Source: JBBRGK01 sp036741355 (lineage in GTDB: Bacteria; Chloroflexota; Dehalococcoidia; CAUJGQ01). Taken from it: DNA of 64,000 nt. A program made the position numbers and the translations under genes. Under the pieces are notes generated by a model. That model ran no database searches and was not told the origin of the DNA. It saw only the letters and a program-made list of their open reading frames with translations. Positions 16,626 to 25,524 of the stretch are shown piece after piece (positions within the stretch are counted from its first letter, which is position 1; each line of letters opens with the position of its first letter). The stretch lies in the NCBI GenBank assembly GCA_036741355.1, contig DAINSK010000016.1:4931-68930 (forward strand), written 5' to 3'.

Positions 16626-17890
16626 CGGACGGCGGGCGGGTCGTAATTACCGGCATGGGAGCAGTGACGCCGCTCGGACTCACCGCCGACAAAACGTGGC
16701 GCAGGTTGATGGCCGGCGACTCGGGAATCGAGACGCTCGAAGGTTTCGAGACGGGCGACCTGCCGGTCCGAATCGGCGGGCAGGTCCACGACTTCTCGCC
16801 ACGAGACTACATGGATTTCAAAACGGCCAAGCGCATGGGTCGTTTCGCGCAGTTCGCGGTCGCTGCTTCGCGCATGGCATTGGCAGACGCGGGCCTCGAG
16901 GTGGGCGAGGAAAACGCCGAACAGATCGGGGCGGTGATCAACACCGGCGGGGGCGGTTACATCGAGACGACCGAGGAGACGCTCGCGATGGAGCGCCGCG
17001 GGCCGTCGCGCGTCAGTCCCTTTTACGTGCCGATCATGGCCCCAAACATGGCCGCCTGCCAGCCGTCGATCGTCTTTGGTTTGCGCGGTCCGGTCATCAC
17101 CTCGGTCGCGGCCTGCGCAAGCAGTATCCAGGCGTACAACGACGCGTTTCACCTTTTGCGGCGTGGCGAAGCGGACGCGGTGCTGTGCGGCGGAACGGAG
17201 GCGGGCATCAACCGCCTCGCGATTGCAGCGCTCGCCAACATGCAGGCGCTTTCTACGCGGAACGACCAGCCGCACAGCGCCAGCCGCCCATTCGACCGCG
17301 ACCGCGACGGGTTTGTATTGGGCGAAGGCGCGGTCGTGATGGTGGTCGAGCGCGAAGATCACGCGCTGCGCAGAGGCGCCCGTGTCTATGCCGAGATCTT
17401 GGGCGGCGCGATCACTGGCGACGCCTACCACATCACGATGCCCGCGCCGCAGGGAGCCGGGGCGGCGCTGGCGATGCGTCGGGCCCTGAGCTATTCCGGC
17501 GTGCAGCCGGACGAAGTCGATTACATTTGTGCGCACGGCACCGGAACGCCCCTGAACGACGCCGCTGAAACTGCAGCGATCAAGCAGGTGTTCGGAGAGC
17601 ACGGCTGGAGGCTGGCGATTAGTTCGCCGAAGTCGATGGTTGGGCATATGCTGGGCGCGGCGGGCGCCCTTTCGGCGCTCGTCTGCGTCCGCGCCATCCA
17701 CGAAGGCGTTGTTCCCCCGACCATCAACCTGGAGAACGCCGACCCGGTCTGTGACCTGGACTACGTGCCGCTCACAGCCCGCTTCATGACCGTAAAGACC
17801 GCGATCACGAACGGTTTCGGCTTCGGTGGCCAGAACGCAGTGACCGTGTTTCGGGCATACGAGGCAGTGGGGCGCGCAGCCGGGCAGTAG
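16622..17890 (+). CDS. fabF: beta-ketoacyl-ACP synthase II
   Basis: 422-residue condensing enzyme that elongates acyl-ACP with malonyl-ACP. The Cys nucleophile is in SVAACASSIQAYNDAF (about 164), the two His in CAHGTGTPLND (about 304) and KSMVGHMLGAAGA (about 341), and GFGFGGQNA lies near the C-terminus. ATG 16622 overlaps the plsC-type stop by 4 bases. The stop codon lies inside a GGCAGTN heptamer array, so the last residues AAGQ are encoded by repeat sequence. Confidence 0.93.
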   Translation: MTDGGRVVITGMGAVTPLGLTADKTWRRLMAGDSGIETLEGFETGDLPVRIGGQVHDFSPRDYMDFKTAKRMGRFAQFAVAASRMALADAGLEVGEENAEQIGAVINTGGGGYIETTEETLAMERRGPSRVSPFYVPIMAPNMAACQPSIVFGLRGPVITSVAACASSIQAYNDAFHLLRRGEADAVLCGGTEAGINRLAIAALANMQALSTRNDQPHSASRPFDRDRDGFVLGEGAVVMVVEREDHALRRGARVYAEILGGAITGDAYHITMPAPQGAGAALAMRRALSYSGVQPDEVDYICAHGTGTPLNDAAETAAIKQVFGEHGWRLAISSPKSMVGHMLGAAGALSALVCVRAIHEGVVPPTINLENADPVCDLDYVPLTARFMTVKTAITNGFGFGGQNAVTVFRAYEAVGRAAGQ

Positions 17891-17896
17891 GCAGTC
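17883..17896 (+). repeat. GGCAGTN heptamer array
   Basis: Two heptamers, GGCAGTA and GGCAGTC; the TAG stop of fabF (17888-17890) lies within the first/second unit. Confidence 0.7.
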
Positions 17897-18108
17897 GTGT
17901 AAGCTCGTCCCTCATCGCCTGGCGGCACAAGGTCAGCGATCGCGTAGCCGCTCCAGATCCGGTCCTGCGCGAGCGCCGTATACACAGCGTCGTCGTCAAC
18001 GTCCTCCTCGACCGTCCATTGCCCTTCGTGCATCAGCTTCGCCTCCGGGTGGCATCCCCGCGGCTCAGCATGGTACAGGCCACTGATATCCGACCGCCAA
18101 GGCACCAC
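17896..18108 (-). pseudogene. N-terminal remnant of a GNAT-like acetyltransferase
   Basis: A frame reading MVPWRSDISGLYHAEP and later DRIWSGYAIADLVPPGDE resembles the N-terminus of GNAT-type acetyltransferases (the IWxxYAxxDLxPP start). The similarity ends after about residue 70, where the frame runs into the heptamer array and then antisense to fabF. No acetyl-CoA-binding motif remains. GGCAGTN arrays flank it on both sides (17883 and 18133). Confidence 0.45.
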
Positions 18109-18132
18109 CGTTTCTGGCGGTTGCCGGCCGCC

Positions 18133-18167
18133 GACTGCCGACTGCCTACTGCCCCTGCTCTACTGCC
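18133..18167 (-). repeat. GGCAGTN heptamer array (inverted)
   Basis: Reads GACTGCC, GACTGCC, TACTGCC, an imperfect unit, then TACTGCC on the plus strand. The restored stop codon of the AMP ligase (18167-18169) touches the last unit. Confidence 0.75.
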
Positions 18168-19760
18168 TACGGTCCCCGACCATGCCGATCCCATGTGCTG
18201 CCGCGGACCCCGTCATCCGCCAACCGAAACTTTTGCACCCGTTGCGTAGCCGTACGGGGGAAGTCGGCGTAGACCTCGATGTAGCGCGGCAACATGAATC
18301 CGGCCATTCGAGGCCGAAGGTGGCGCGAGAGCGTTTTCGGCTCGAGTCGGGCGTCGTCATGAAGCAGGACGCACAGCTTGATCTCCTCTTCGCCCAGATC
18401 CGACGGGGACCGCTACCGCTGCGGCTTCCCGCACGGCCGGGTGCGTGAGCGCTTCGCGCTCGACCTCGAAGGCGGAGATGTTTTCGCCACGACGGCGGAT
18501 GAAGTCCTTGAGCCTGCCGGCGAACCGGTAATAACCGTCTTCGTCACAGGTGCCCGCGTCACCAGTCGCGTACCAGCCCCCATGAAACGCGCGCCAGGTC
18601 GTCTCCTCGTCGCGAAAGTAGTTCTGCGTCATGAGGAGCGGATCGTGCGGGCGCAGCATGACCTCTCCTGCCGTGTTGGCACGGGCCGGACGTCCGTCTT
18701 CGCCCGCAATATAGGCGTCGAGCCGGCCGCACGGCATTCCCACCGTCCCTATCCGCCGCCCTTCCGGCGGCGGCATGAACCATAGCGAGGCCGTTTCGCT
18801 CTGGCCGTACGTTTCGATAAGGGTCAGGTTGAAGCGGCGCTCAAACGCCTCCCAGAGGTTGATAGGCGTCGCAGCTCCGATCGCCCGCACCGCAGGGACC
18901 TCGGCGTCGTCCGGCCGCTCCGGCCTCGCCGCAAGCAGGCTGATCATGGCGCCCAGATAAGGAAACATGCGCGCCTGGTGGCGGCGGATGTCGTCCCAGA
19001 AGCCGAACGGATTGAAACGTCGGTCGATGGCGACGGCGGCGCCGCCCAGCCAGCAACCGAGCGAAAAGCCCATTGACGTGACGTGAAAGAGGGGCAAGCA
19101 AGTATACGCGGTTTCGCCGGGGCCGAGGCGAACGAAGTCCTTGCCGTAATACCAACCATGCGCCAGTTGGGCGGCGCGACTGAGAACGACGCCTTTCAGC
19201 CGTCCGGTCGTGCCCGAGGTGTAGATGACTAGCGCAGGCGCGTTCCGCGCTGATTCCAGCAGCGGCGGCGGTTCGGAACTGGCGGCCGCGAGCAATAGGT
19301 CATAGCGGGCGGCGCCCGCCAGATCTACGCGGTACGTCAGCAGTCGCCGCCGCGGCGGCGACTCCCCAAACGCGGCGGTGTATGTGGGGACTACGGCAGC
19401 ATCGAGGATCAATGTGTGCAGGTCGGCATGATCGACGATGTACCGCAGGGTCTCACCGGTCAGGTTGATGTTGACGGGGACCAGTGTGGCGCCGATCTCA
19501 ATCGCGGCGAGCCACGTGGCGAGGAAGGCGCGGTTATTGGGCAGCAGCGTGCCAACCCGATCGCCATCGCTAATTCCCGCATCGCGCAGCGCATTGGCGC
19601 CTGCGAATGCCAGCCTGCCAAGCTCGTGAAAACTCAGCCACCGCCCGTCGATGTGGACGGCGCGATCGTTTGCATGGCGGATGTATCCATCGCGCAGCAG
19701 ACGCGCGAGGCTTGCTCCAGGAGGCACGTCATAACTATCGTCGGGGCGCGGCTCGGTCAC
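18167..19760 (-). CDS. acyl-CoA synthetase / AMP-dependent ligase, single-base frameshift
   Basis: ANL-superfamily ligase activating a carboxylate to acyl-AMP and then acyl-CoA. Motifs in order: LVIYTSGTTGRLKGVVLS (P-loop), TLIETYGQSETASLWF, WYATGDAGTCDEDGYY, then RLKDFIRRRGENIS (hinge). The main frame ends at 18357 just after HPAVREAAAVAVP. Moving one base at the G4 run 18405-18408 restores the missing C-terminal domain (SDLGEEEIKLCVLL ... PRTATQRVQKFRL, with the catalytic Lys) to a stop at 18167. So there is one extra base, either real or a consensus error. Start GTG 19760, overlapping the DUF547 gene by 26 bases. Confidence 0.82.
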
Positions 19761-20637
19761 TCAGGGATCCCTTCGCGAGGCCGTCCTGGCGGTCCAGATG
19801 CCAGTCGTATGGCTCGTAGACTGCTGTCCCACGCGCGAACGCGTCTCGAACGAGTTCCGCTTCTTCCGTATCGGGCACGTACCGTGTGATCCAGCGCGCG
19901 ATCCCTTCTGGGCCACCAAAGTCGTCGGCGTATAACTGGAACAGCGCTGGAACGCGTACCTGGTCCGATTCGACCGAGACCCCTCCCCCTCTGATAAAGT
20001 CCCGTGCTGCGTCATCGAGTTCTTCGCCGATGCACTCCGCCCTGTATACCCGTAGGGACGGACAGGACAACGTGGCGCAGTTGAGTGCGAAATGCGCACG
20101 CGGATCGGGTGGTGACACGCATAGCCTGCGTCGCGGATCGTCCGGGCCGAACGGCGGGTCGAGACGTGGCAGCGGAGGCTGGTTGTCTCTCAGTATTCCA
20201 TGCTCGATCGCTTCGGCTGAGATGCGTTGTCCACCGACCTCATACGCCGCCCGACGAAAGAAACCAGGTTGCTCCCGAATCGATTCCTGGACGGCGAAGG
20301 CAATCACGGCGTCGACCGCGAGCGCATTGTAGACGTTTATCCAGAAAGCTAGCCGCTGCTCGCGGGTGCGCAACGTGCCCGGGTCGAAGGCAGCAAGCTC
20401 CTGGGAGACGGAGCGATAGGCGGCGCACGCCGGCTCGAGGGCCGGTCGCTCGCGATCTGCCACGGAACCGCCGCTTGATGACCATATTGTTCGGACATTT
20501 ATGGCCGCCGTCACCAGGCGACCGGACAGATCGGGCGCCGCGTTGACTCGAGCGGCGCCGGCCGGATTGAGAACGTGAGTCTCGTCCGTTCGCGCCCGCA
20601 TGAAGCGCAAAAGCCCGATGTCGATGCGCAAACTCAT
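19735..20637 (-). CDS. DUF547 protein
   Basis: About 300 residues with the DUF547 hallmarks LAFWINVYNALAVDAV (about 110) and the Cys-containing HFALNCATLSCPSLRVY (about 180), followed by DDAARDFIRGGG. The family contains a Cys/His papain-like arrangement but has no settled biochemical role. ATG 20637 gives the best start; an upstream GTG at 20676 would add 13 residues. Its end overlaps the start of the AMP ligase gene, so they form an operon. Confidence 0.8.
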   Translation of the reverse strand: MSLRIDIGLLRFMRARTDETHVLNPAGAARVNAAPDLSGRLVTAAINVRTIWSSSGGSVADRERPALEPACAAYRSVSQELAAFDPGTLRTREQRLAFWINVYNALAVDAVIAFAVQESIREQPGFFRRAAYEVGGQRISAEAIEHGILRDNQPPLPRLDPPFGPDDPRRRLCVSPPDPRAHFALNCATLSCPSLRVYRAECIGEELDDAARDFIRGGGVSVESDQVRVPALFQLYADDFGGPEGIARWITRYVPDTEEAELVRDAFARGTAVYEPYDWHLDRQDGLAKGSLSDRAAPRR

Positions 20638-20939
20638 TTGGCGTTGAGGACCAGCCGCGCATAGAGGAGCCAGCACGACAAACGCACCCTGGTTTCATCG
20701 TTAGGGGAAACGTGCATCGGTTCTGTCACCGTGAACTGGTGCCCGAACGGTACCTCGACCTCGGCTATTGTACGTTAGCGGAACCGACGATCCGAGCGGG
20801 AAAGCGCGAGGCACTGAGTGAATCACTTTGGATTGACCGTTCTATTGCGTCGAGCGCTGCGGTATACTTCGGCATGCTAACTGAAGATCGATATCGTGCG
20901 CGTTGTGCGAGTCGATAGCACTAAGGAGAGACGAAATTC

Positions 20940-22247
20940 ATGGAACTCAGGAACTGCGTCATCGTTGATGCTTGCCGAACGGGCTTTGGACGGGGTGGAC
21001 GTGGCTCGTTGGTCGCCACGCGGCTGGACGAGGCCGGTGCCACAATCCTCCGAACGCTACTGGACCGCAATCCGAAGGTCGGCAATTGGACGGTAGAGGA
21101 CATCGGACTCGGCAACGTGGCCGGAGCTGGTGAGCTCGCCGGGATCGGCGCTAACACCGTCGCGCACCTCGCGGGCCTGCCGCACGAGGTGTCCGGCTTC
21201 GACGCAAACCGGCAATGCGGGTCGAGCATGGAAACGCTGCACCGCGTGGCGTTGGAAATCATGGTGGGTGCCATCGACACCGGCGTGGCGCTGGGCATCG
21301 AGCGCATGGGCCGGACGCTTGGCGGAGGCGGCGGTGCCCGCCAAACGAATCGTATCACCGAGTTCAACCCGCGCCGCATGCAGATGAACGAAGTGCAGCG
21401 GAACCCGGCCCGCGACCACGACAAGATGTTCTCTGTCAAGTTCCCGGATTACATTCTGGACGCACCGCCGGTCACGTCGATGACCCAGACCGCTCAGAAC
21501 GTAACCGAGGTCTACAACCTCAGCCGCGAAGAGATGGATGAGTTCTCCGTGCATAGCCACAAGAAGACGATGGCCGCTCAGGAGAACGGCTTCTATAAGA
21601 CCGAGATCATCCCGCTCGAGGTCGAGACACCGGTTTTCGACGACCAGGGCAACTGGCTGCCTGACGAGCATGGCAAGATGTTCACGTTCGACCGCGACGA
21701 GTGCGTTCGCCCCGGGACCAACATGGAGGCGATGGCCAACTTGAAGCCGGTTGCAGGGATCAAGAGCTATGGCGACCAGGAGCTGCGCATTACGGCCGGT
21801 AACTCCTGCCCGACCAACGACGGCGTGACGGCCGTGCTGCTGATGAGTGAGGAGCGGGCGCGAGAGCTCGGCCTCGAGCCCCTGGCCCGCATCATCGGCT
21901 TTGGCGTCGCTGGAGTGAAGCCGCAGCTCATGGGGCTCGGCCCGATCCCCTCCACGCGGAAGGCACTCAAGCACGCGGGCATTACCGCCGATCAGATCGA
22001 TCGCGTCGAGTTCAATGAGGCTTTCGCGGCACAGGTCATCCCGTCGTGCAAGGAGCTTGGGATCCCATTAGACAAAGTGAACGTCAACGGCGGCTCGATC
22101 GCCATCGGCCACCCGCTGGGCGCCACCGGTGCCCGCCTGGTCGGCTCCGTGGCACACGAACTGCGCCGCTCCAACCTGCGCTACGGCCTGGCCACGCAGT
22201 GCATTGGCGCCGGCATGGGCATCTCGACGATCATTGAGAGGATGTAG
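20940..22247 (+). CDS. thiolase family acetyl-CoA acyltransferase
   Basis: 435-residue thiolase. The acyl-accepting Cys is in [13 protein letters not shown] (about 96), the Asn-Glu-Ala-Phe signature is in [11 protein letters not shown] (about 360), the His in [14 protein letters not shown], and the second Cys in [10 protein letters not shown] (about 423). It runs in beta-oxidation (thiolytic) or in the condensing direction. Ribosome site AAGGAGAG before ATG 20940. A heptamer array and an intrinsic terminator follow it. Confidence 0.92.
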   Translation: MELRNCVIVDACRTGFGRGGRGSLVATRLDEAGATILRTLLDRNPKVGNWTVEDIGLGNVAGAGELAGIGANTVAHLAGLPHEVSGFDANRQCGSSMETLHRVALEIMVGAIDTGVALGIERMGRTLGGGGGARQTNRITEFNPRRMQMNEVQRNPARDHDKMFSVKFPDYILDAPPVTSMTQTAQNVTEVYNLSREEMDEFSVHSHKKTMAAQENGFYKTEIIPLEVETPVFDDQGNWLPDEHGKMFTFDRDECVRPGTNMEAMANLKPVAGIKSYGDQELRITAGNSCPTNDGVTAVLLMSEERARELGLEPLARIIGFGVAGVKPQLMGLGPIPSTRKALKHAGITADQIDRVEFNEAFAAQVIPSCKELGIPLDKVNVNGGSIAIGHPLGATGARLVGSVAHELRRSNLRYGLATQCIGAGMGISTIIERM

Positions 22248-22251
22248 ATCT

Positions 22252-22265
22252 GGCAGTGGGCAGTA
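22252..22265 (+). repeat. GGCAGTN heptamer array
   Basis: Two heptamers, GGCAGTG and GGCAGTA, 4 bases after the thiolase stop. Confidence 0.65.
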
Positions 22266-22291
22266 GAGAACCATCCGGGGTAAGGTAACGC

Positions 22292-22323
22292 AGGGGCGGC
22301 CCATAACGGGTCGCCCCTTTCTG
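22292..22323 (+). terminator. intrinsic terminator after thiolase
   Basis: AGGGGCGGCCC-ataac-GGGTCGCCCCT is an 11-bp stem (one G-U pair) followed by TTTCT. Confidence 0.75.
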
Positions 22324-22476
22324 CTCCTCCAAATACTTGTCAGACGCTGGCCAGGTCGCCGATACCTTGCCAGGGCCGCTGGCCATTGACCTTCACGATT
22401 AGTAGATGCAATCGAAAGCCAAGTTTTGACGAGCGCTCTGCCTGTCCGGCCGTCAAAATTCGAGCCAGTGGTGAGT

Positions 22477-23427
22477 ATGGCTGCAGATGTGGGCGCGGAT
22501 GCCGTGACACCGCCGCTCGGTAAGCTCGACGTCGCGCTACGCGAGCGTCGCTTTATTGTGACGGCTGAAGTGACGTCGCCGATTGGGGCGAACGCCGCCT
22601 CGCTGCGCCGCCGTGCACGATTGCTAAGCGGGCACGTGGTTGCAGTAAACGTCCCCGATGGCCAGGCGGCGACGGCGCACCTGGGACCGCTCGCGGCAGC
22701 CCGACTGCTTCTCGATGAAGGCGTCGAGCCGGTGCTGACGCTGCAGTGCCGGGACCGCAACCGATTGGCGCTGCAGTCCGAGCTAATCGGCGCGGCCGCG
22801 CTTGGCGTCCACAACGTCCTGTGTTTGACCGGCGACGCCCCGCCGCCCGGCGCAGCATTCAAGCCGGTTTTCGATCTCGACAGCGTTGGTCTGCTGCAGG
22901 CAGCATCCGGACTCGCTGTTGGGCTCTCCATAGATGGGGCCGAATTCCGGTCGCCGGCCCGTCTGGTGCTCGGTGCCGCAGCGCATCCGCTCGGCCCGAC
23001 CGAGTATGAGCGGATCGAGCGAATGCGCCTCAAGATCGAGGCAGGGGCGCAGTTCTTTCAGACACAGTATGTCTTCGAAGTCGATGCATTTGCCCGCTGG
23101 ATGTACGAGTTGCGCACGGCCGGTCTTCACGAGCGGGCGGCGATCCTCGCTACCGTCGGGCCGCTCCGGTCCCCTCGCGTCATGGGTTTTCTGCGTGCAC
23201 TTCCCGGAGTCCGGGTTCCCGCTGAGGTTGAGCGCCGTTTCAACGGCCTTTCCGGCGACGTTTTCGCGGAGGAGAGCGTGCGTTTGTGCGCTGAGACCGC
23301 CCGGGCGCTGGCCGATATTCCTGGTGTCGCTGGTATTCACATCATCGCGCCATATTGGGAAGACCAGATTCCACAAATCCTGACCATGGCAGGGCTTGCA
23401 GGCAGGACCATGCGTGCGACAAGCTAA
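22477..23427 (+). CDS. methylenetetrahydrofolate reductase-like protein
   Basis: About 316-residue TIM-barrel protein of the MetF type: FIVTAEVTSPIGAN (N-terminal strand with catalytic-type Glu), VLTLQCRDRNRLALQSEL, GVHNVLCLTGDAP and the later AGAQFFQTQYVFEVDAF. These are standard family positions for FAD and folate binding. ATG 22477 (MAADVGADAV) is favoured; TTG 22426 would add 17 residues. The probable selenoprotein gene starts 42 bp downstream, likely in the same transcript. Confidence 0.82.
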   Translation: MAADVGADAVTPPLGKLDVALRERRFIVTAEVTSPIGANAASLRRRARLLSGHVVAVNVPDGQAATAHLGPLAAARLLLDEGVEPVLTLQCRDRNRLALQSELIGAAALGVHNVLCLTGDAPPPGAAFKPVFDLDSVGLLQAASGLAVGLSIDGAEFRSPARLVLGAAAHPLGPTEYERIERMRLKIEAGAQFFQTQYVFEVDAFARWMYELRTAGLHERAAILATVGPLRSPRVMGFLRALPGVRVPAEVERRFNGLSGDVFAEESVRLCAETARALADIPGVAGIHIIAPYWEDQIPQILTMAGLAGRTMRATS

Positions 23428-23468
23428 CCTGTCGGGAGCGACAGAGAGAGCGAAAGGGACAGCGAGAC

Positions 23469-24227
23469 ATGCGTGCGGAAGTGACGATCGGCATCATCGG
23501 CGACTACGACGGCCGGATTTCGCACGTCGCCACGAACGACGCGATCGCCCATGCTGCCGCCGCGCTTTCAATCACGGCGGACGTGCGCTGGCTGCCTACT
23601 CCGCAACTGCTTTCGTCTGAAGGGGAGACGATGGTCACGGGCTGCGATGCGTTGTGGGCGTCCCCGGGTAGCCCGTATCAGAGTATGGATGGAGCGCTGC
23701 AGGGAATCCGCTTCGCGCGCGAACGCGACTGGCCCTTTCTCGGTACCTGAGGGGGGTTTCAACATACTCTGGTAGAGTATGCGCGTTCCGTTTTGGGTGA
23801 GTCCGATGCAAGTCATGCTGAGTACGATCCCGAGGCGCCCAACGCCTGGATCGTGCCTGTTTCCTGCGCCGTTCCCAACCGCGCGGATGGTGCGCCCTAC
23901 CTGTCCGGCGGGCTGCGCATCACCGTCGAGCCAAACTCGCTCGCCGGCCGCATTCTGCAGCAATCGGAGATTGACGAAGATTTCTTCTGCAATTATGAGC
24001 TGAATCCGGTCCATCAAGCAGCGGTCGAAGCGGGAGGGCTTCGGATCACTGGGTTTGGACAACAGGGAGAGGCGCGGATTGTGGAGCTGCCGAACCACCG
24101 TTTCTTCCTCGCCACCCTCTTCCTGCCACAGCACAATTCAACGCCGGACCACCCACATCCACTGGTCATGGCGTTTCTGCAGGCGGCACTGGCGTTCCGG
24201 GACGCGCGGGTTGGTGCGGTAGCATAG
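23469..24227 (+). CDS. CTP synthase C-terminus-like selenoprotein (in-frame TGA = Sec)
   Basis: 252 residues if TGA 23748-23750 is read as selenocysteine. Both halves are in one frame: MRAEVTIGIIGDYDG...DWPFLGT, then U, then GGFQHTLVEYARSVLGES and on to a stop at 24225. The Sec takes the place of the nucleophilic Cys in the class I amidotransferase motif G-x-C-x-G-x-Q. The family is known as a CTP-synthase-C-terminal-related (seleno)protein. The region matching the CTP synthase His-Pro-Glu of the triad reads LFLPQHNS, so the glutaminase His/Glu are absent and simple glutamine hydrolysis is unlikely. A SECIS-like hairpin lies directly after the TGA. Without recoding the product would stop at 93 residues before its core. 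Confidence 0.88.
23763..23781 (+). promoter_or_regulatory. bacterial SECIS element
   Basis: Perfect hairpin CATACTCT-GGT-AGAGTATG within the coding sequence. The GGT apical loop begins 20 nt after the TGA, within the distance used by bacterial SelB-dependent SECIS elements, which also prefer G/GU in the loop. Confidence 0.85.
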
Positions 24228-24257
24228 AGCGGGCACACCTCATCGAGGATCGTCGTT

Positions 24258-24515
24258 ATGGCCGAGGCAAACCACGAAAAAGCCATTCACGCCGCCTTTC
24301 GGGAGGCCGAGCGCGAAGACGCCTTCTGGAAGAAGAACTACAAGCGCCTGTTACAGGAGTATCCGGATCAGTTCATCGCTGTTTGGGCGGGCGATGTGAT
24401 CGCCGTCAGCCCAGCACTCGAGGGGATGCTGCAGCAGCTTGAGGAACTCGGTATCGACCCAACCAAGACTTGGTCGCGATTCCTTGATGCGCACCCCCTG
24501 CCGATGATCCTGTGA
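24258..24515 (+). CDS. DUF5678-like small protein
   Basis: 85 residues. The segment YKRLLQEYPDQFIAVWAGDVIAVSP matches the DUF5678 pattern, followed by LQQLEELGIDP. Such small proteins are often encoded directly before retropepsin-like aspartyl proteases in Chloroflexota and other phyla, which is the arrangement here (stop overlaps the next start). Function unknown. GAGGA upstream of ATG 24258. Confidence 0.65.
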   Translation: MAEANHEKAIHAAFREAEREDAFWKKNYKRLLQEYPDQFIAVWAGDVIAVSPALEGMLQQLEELGIDPTKTWSRFLDAHPLPMIL

Positions 24516-24742
24516 TTCGCGGCTGGTTCGACAGCATCGGCGTCTGGCCTGCGCCGCGCGTGCGGGCCACCGTTTCATTGCACGGGATGGTCGGACTTCC
24601 GCCTGCGTCGGCTTTGATCAGCTTCCTGATCGATACGGGTTCGGGGATCTCGGCCATCCACCCGGGTGACGCTATAGGTCAGGTAGGCATTCCAGCCGCT
24701 GGGCTCATGGACCTCAGCAACCTTCGTCGCTCTCGGCGCTGA
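24512..24742 (+). pseudogene. truncated retropepsin-like aspartyl protease
   Basis: 76 residues from GTG 24512, overlapping the upstream stop by 4 bases. It contains the aspartyl protease active-site block SFLIDTGSGISAIHPGDAI (D-T-G) but stops after about 40 further residues, where intact relatives of this kind run to about 120. The family pattern is lost after PAAGLMDLSN, suggesting a frameshift or decay near 24710. Confidence 0.55.
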
Positions 24743-24852
24743 TCGTGCACCTCTCGTGAAACTCGTTTGTTGACAGTGTCAGGGGCTCATTTGAGACGTG
24801 GCGCGTGATGTACTATGCCGTATCGGCTGATTTATGGTTTGGAGAGGAGAAT

Positions 24853-25107
24853 ATGGCAACAACGAGCGTGCGTACCAAAGTTGATAATGGGGGCCGAATC
24901 GTCTTGCCGGCCGAGTTCCGCAGAGCGCTCGATTTACATCCCGGCGATCCGGTGGTACTCGTACTAGACGATGGCGAAGTGCATGTTCGTACGCTTCGAC
25001 AAGCTGTCAAGCGGCTGCAGGAGTTTGTACGCAGCTACATCCCGGAGGGCCGTAGCCTATCGGACGAACTCATAGCTGAACGCCGCGCAGAGGCCCAACG
25101 TGAGTAG
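24853..25107 (+). CDS. AbrB/SpoVT-type antitoxin (VapB-like)
   Basis: 84 residues: swapped-hairpin AbrB fold with KVDNGGRIVLPAEFRRALDLHPGD (residues about 9-32) as DNA-binding part and a C-terminal helical toxin-neutralising tail (SLSDELIAERRAEAQ). ATG 24853 has GGAGAGGAGA upstream. The PIN-domain toxin gene overlaps its 3' end by 8 bases, so this is a VapBC type II pair, expected to autoregulate. Confidence 0.9.
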   Translation: MATTSVRTKVDNGGRIVLPAEFRRALDLHPGDPVVLVLDDGEVHVRTLRQAVKRLQEFVRSYIPEGRSLSDELIAERRAEAQRE

Positions 25108-25483
25108 TTGGGTGTTGGACGCCTCTGCCGTCCTGGCTCTCAGTAACCAGGAACCGGGTGCCGATCAAGTAGAGCAGGCGATCGGGGACGGAGCGGCCGT
25201 CAGCGCGGTCAATCTGTCGGAAGCTGTGGCGAAACTCAGCGCCGACCGGGCCGATGCTATGGTTCGTGAATTCCTGGATGGGCTTCAGCTACAGGTTGTG
25301 CCCTTCGACGCGGAGGCGGCGTACCAGACAGGTTTTCTTCGCAATGCTACAGAGCATCTGGGCCCATCACTGGGGGACCGTGCATGCCTCGAGCTCGCAC
25401 GCCGGCTCAGCGTTCCTGTCCTCACCACAGATCGAGCGTGGCAGAGATTGCAACTCGGCGTTACCGTTCGGCTGATTCGATAA
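25100..25483 (+). CDS. PIN-domain ribonuclease toxin (VapC-like)
   Basis: 127-residue PIN nuclease. The acidic Mg-binding residues are in place: Asp7 (VLDASAVLAL), Glu about 40 (NLSEAVAKL), Asp about 93 (LGDRACLELA) and Asp about 110 (LTTDRAWQ). Start GTG 25100 inside the antitoxin gene, so translation is coupled. VapC toxins cut tRNA or rRNA; the target is unknown here. Confidence 0.9.
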   Translation: MSSWVLDASAVLALSNQEPGADQVEQAIGDGAAVSAVNLSEAVAKLSADRADAMVREFLDGLQLQVVPFDAEAAYQTGFLRNATEHLGPSLGDRACLELARRLSVPVLTTDRAWQRLQLGVTVRLIR

Positions 25484-25524
25484 GCCTCGACGCATCGCAA
25501 GGCGGGCACTGATGTGTCGGAACT

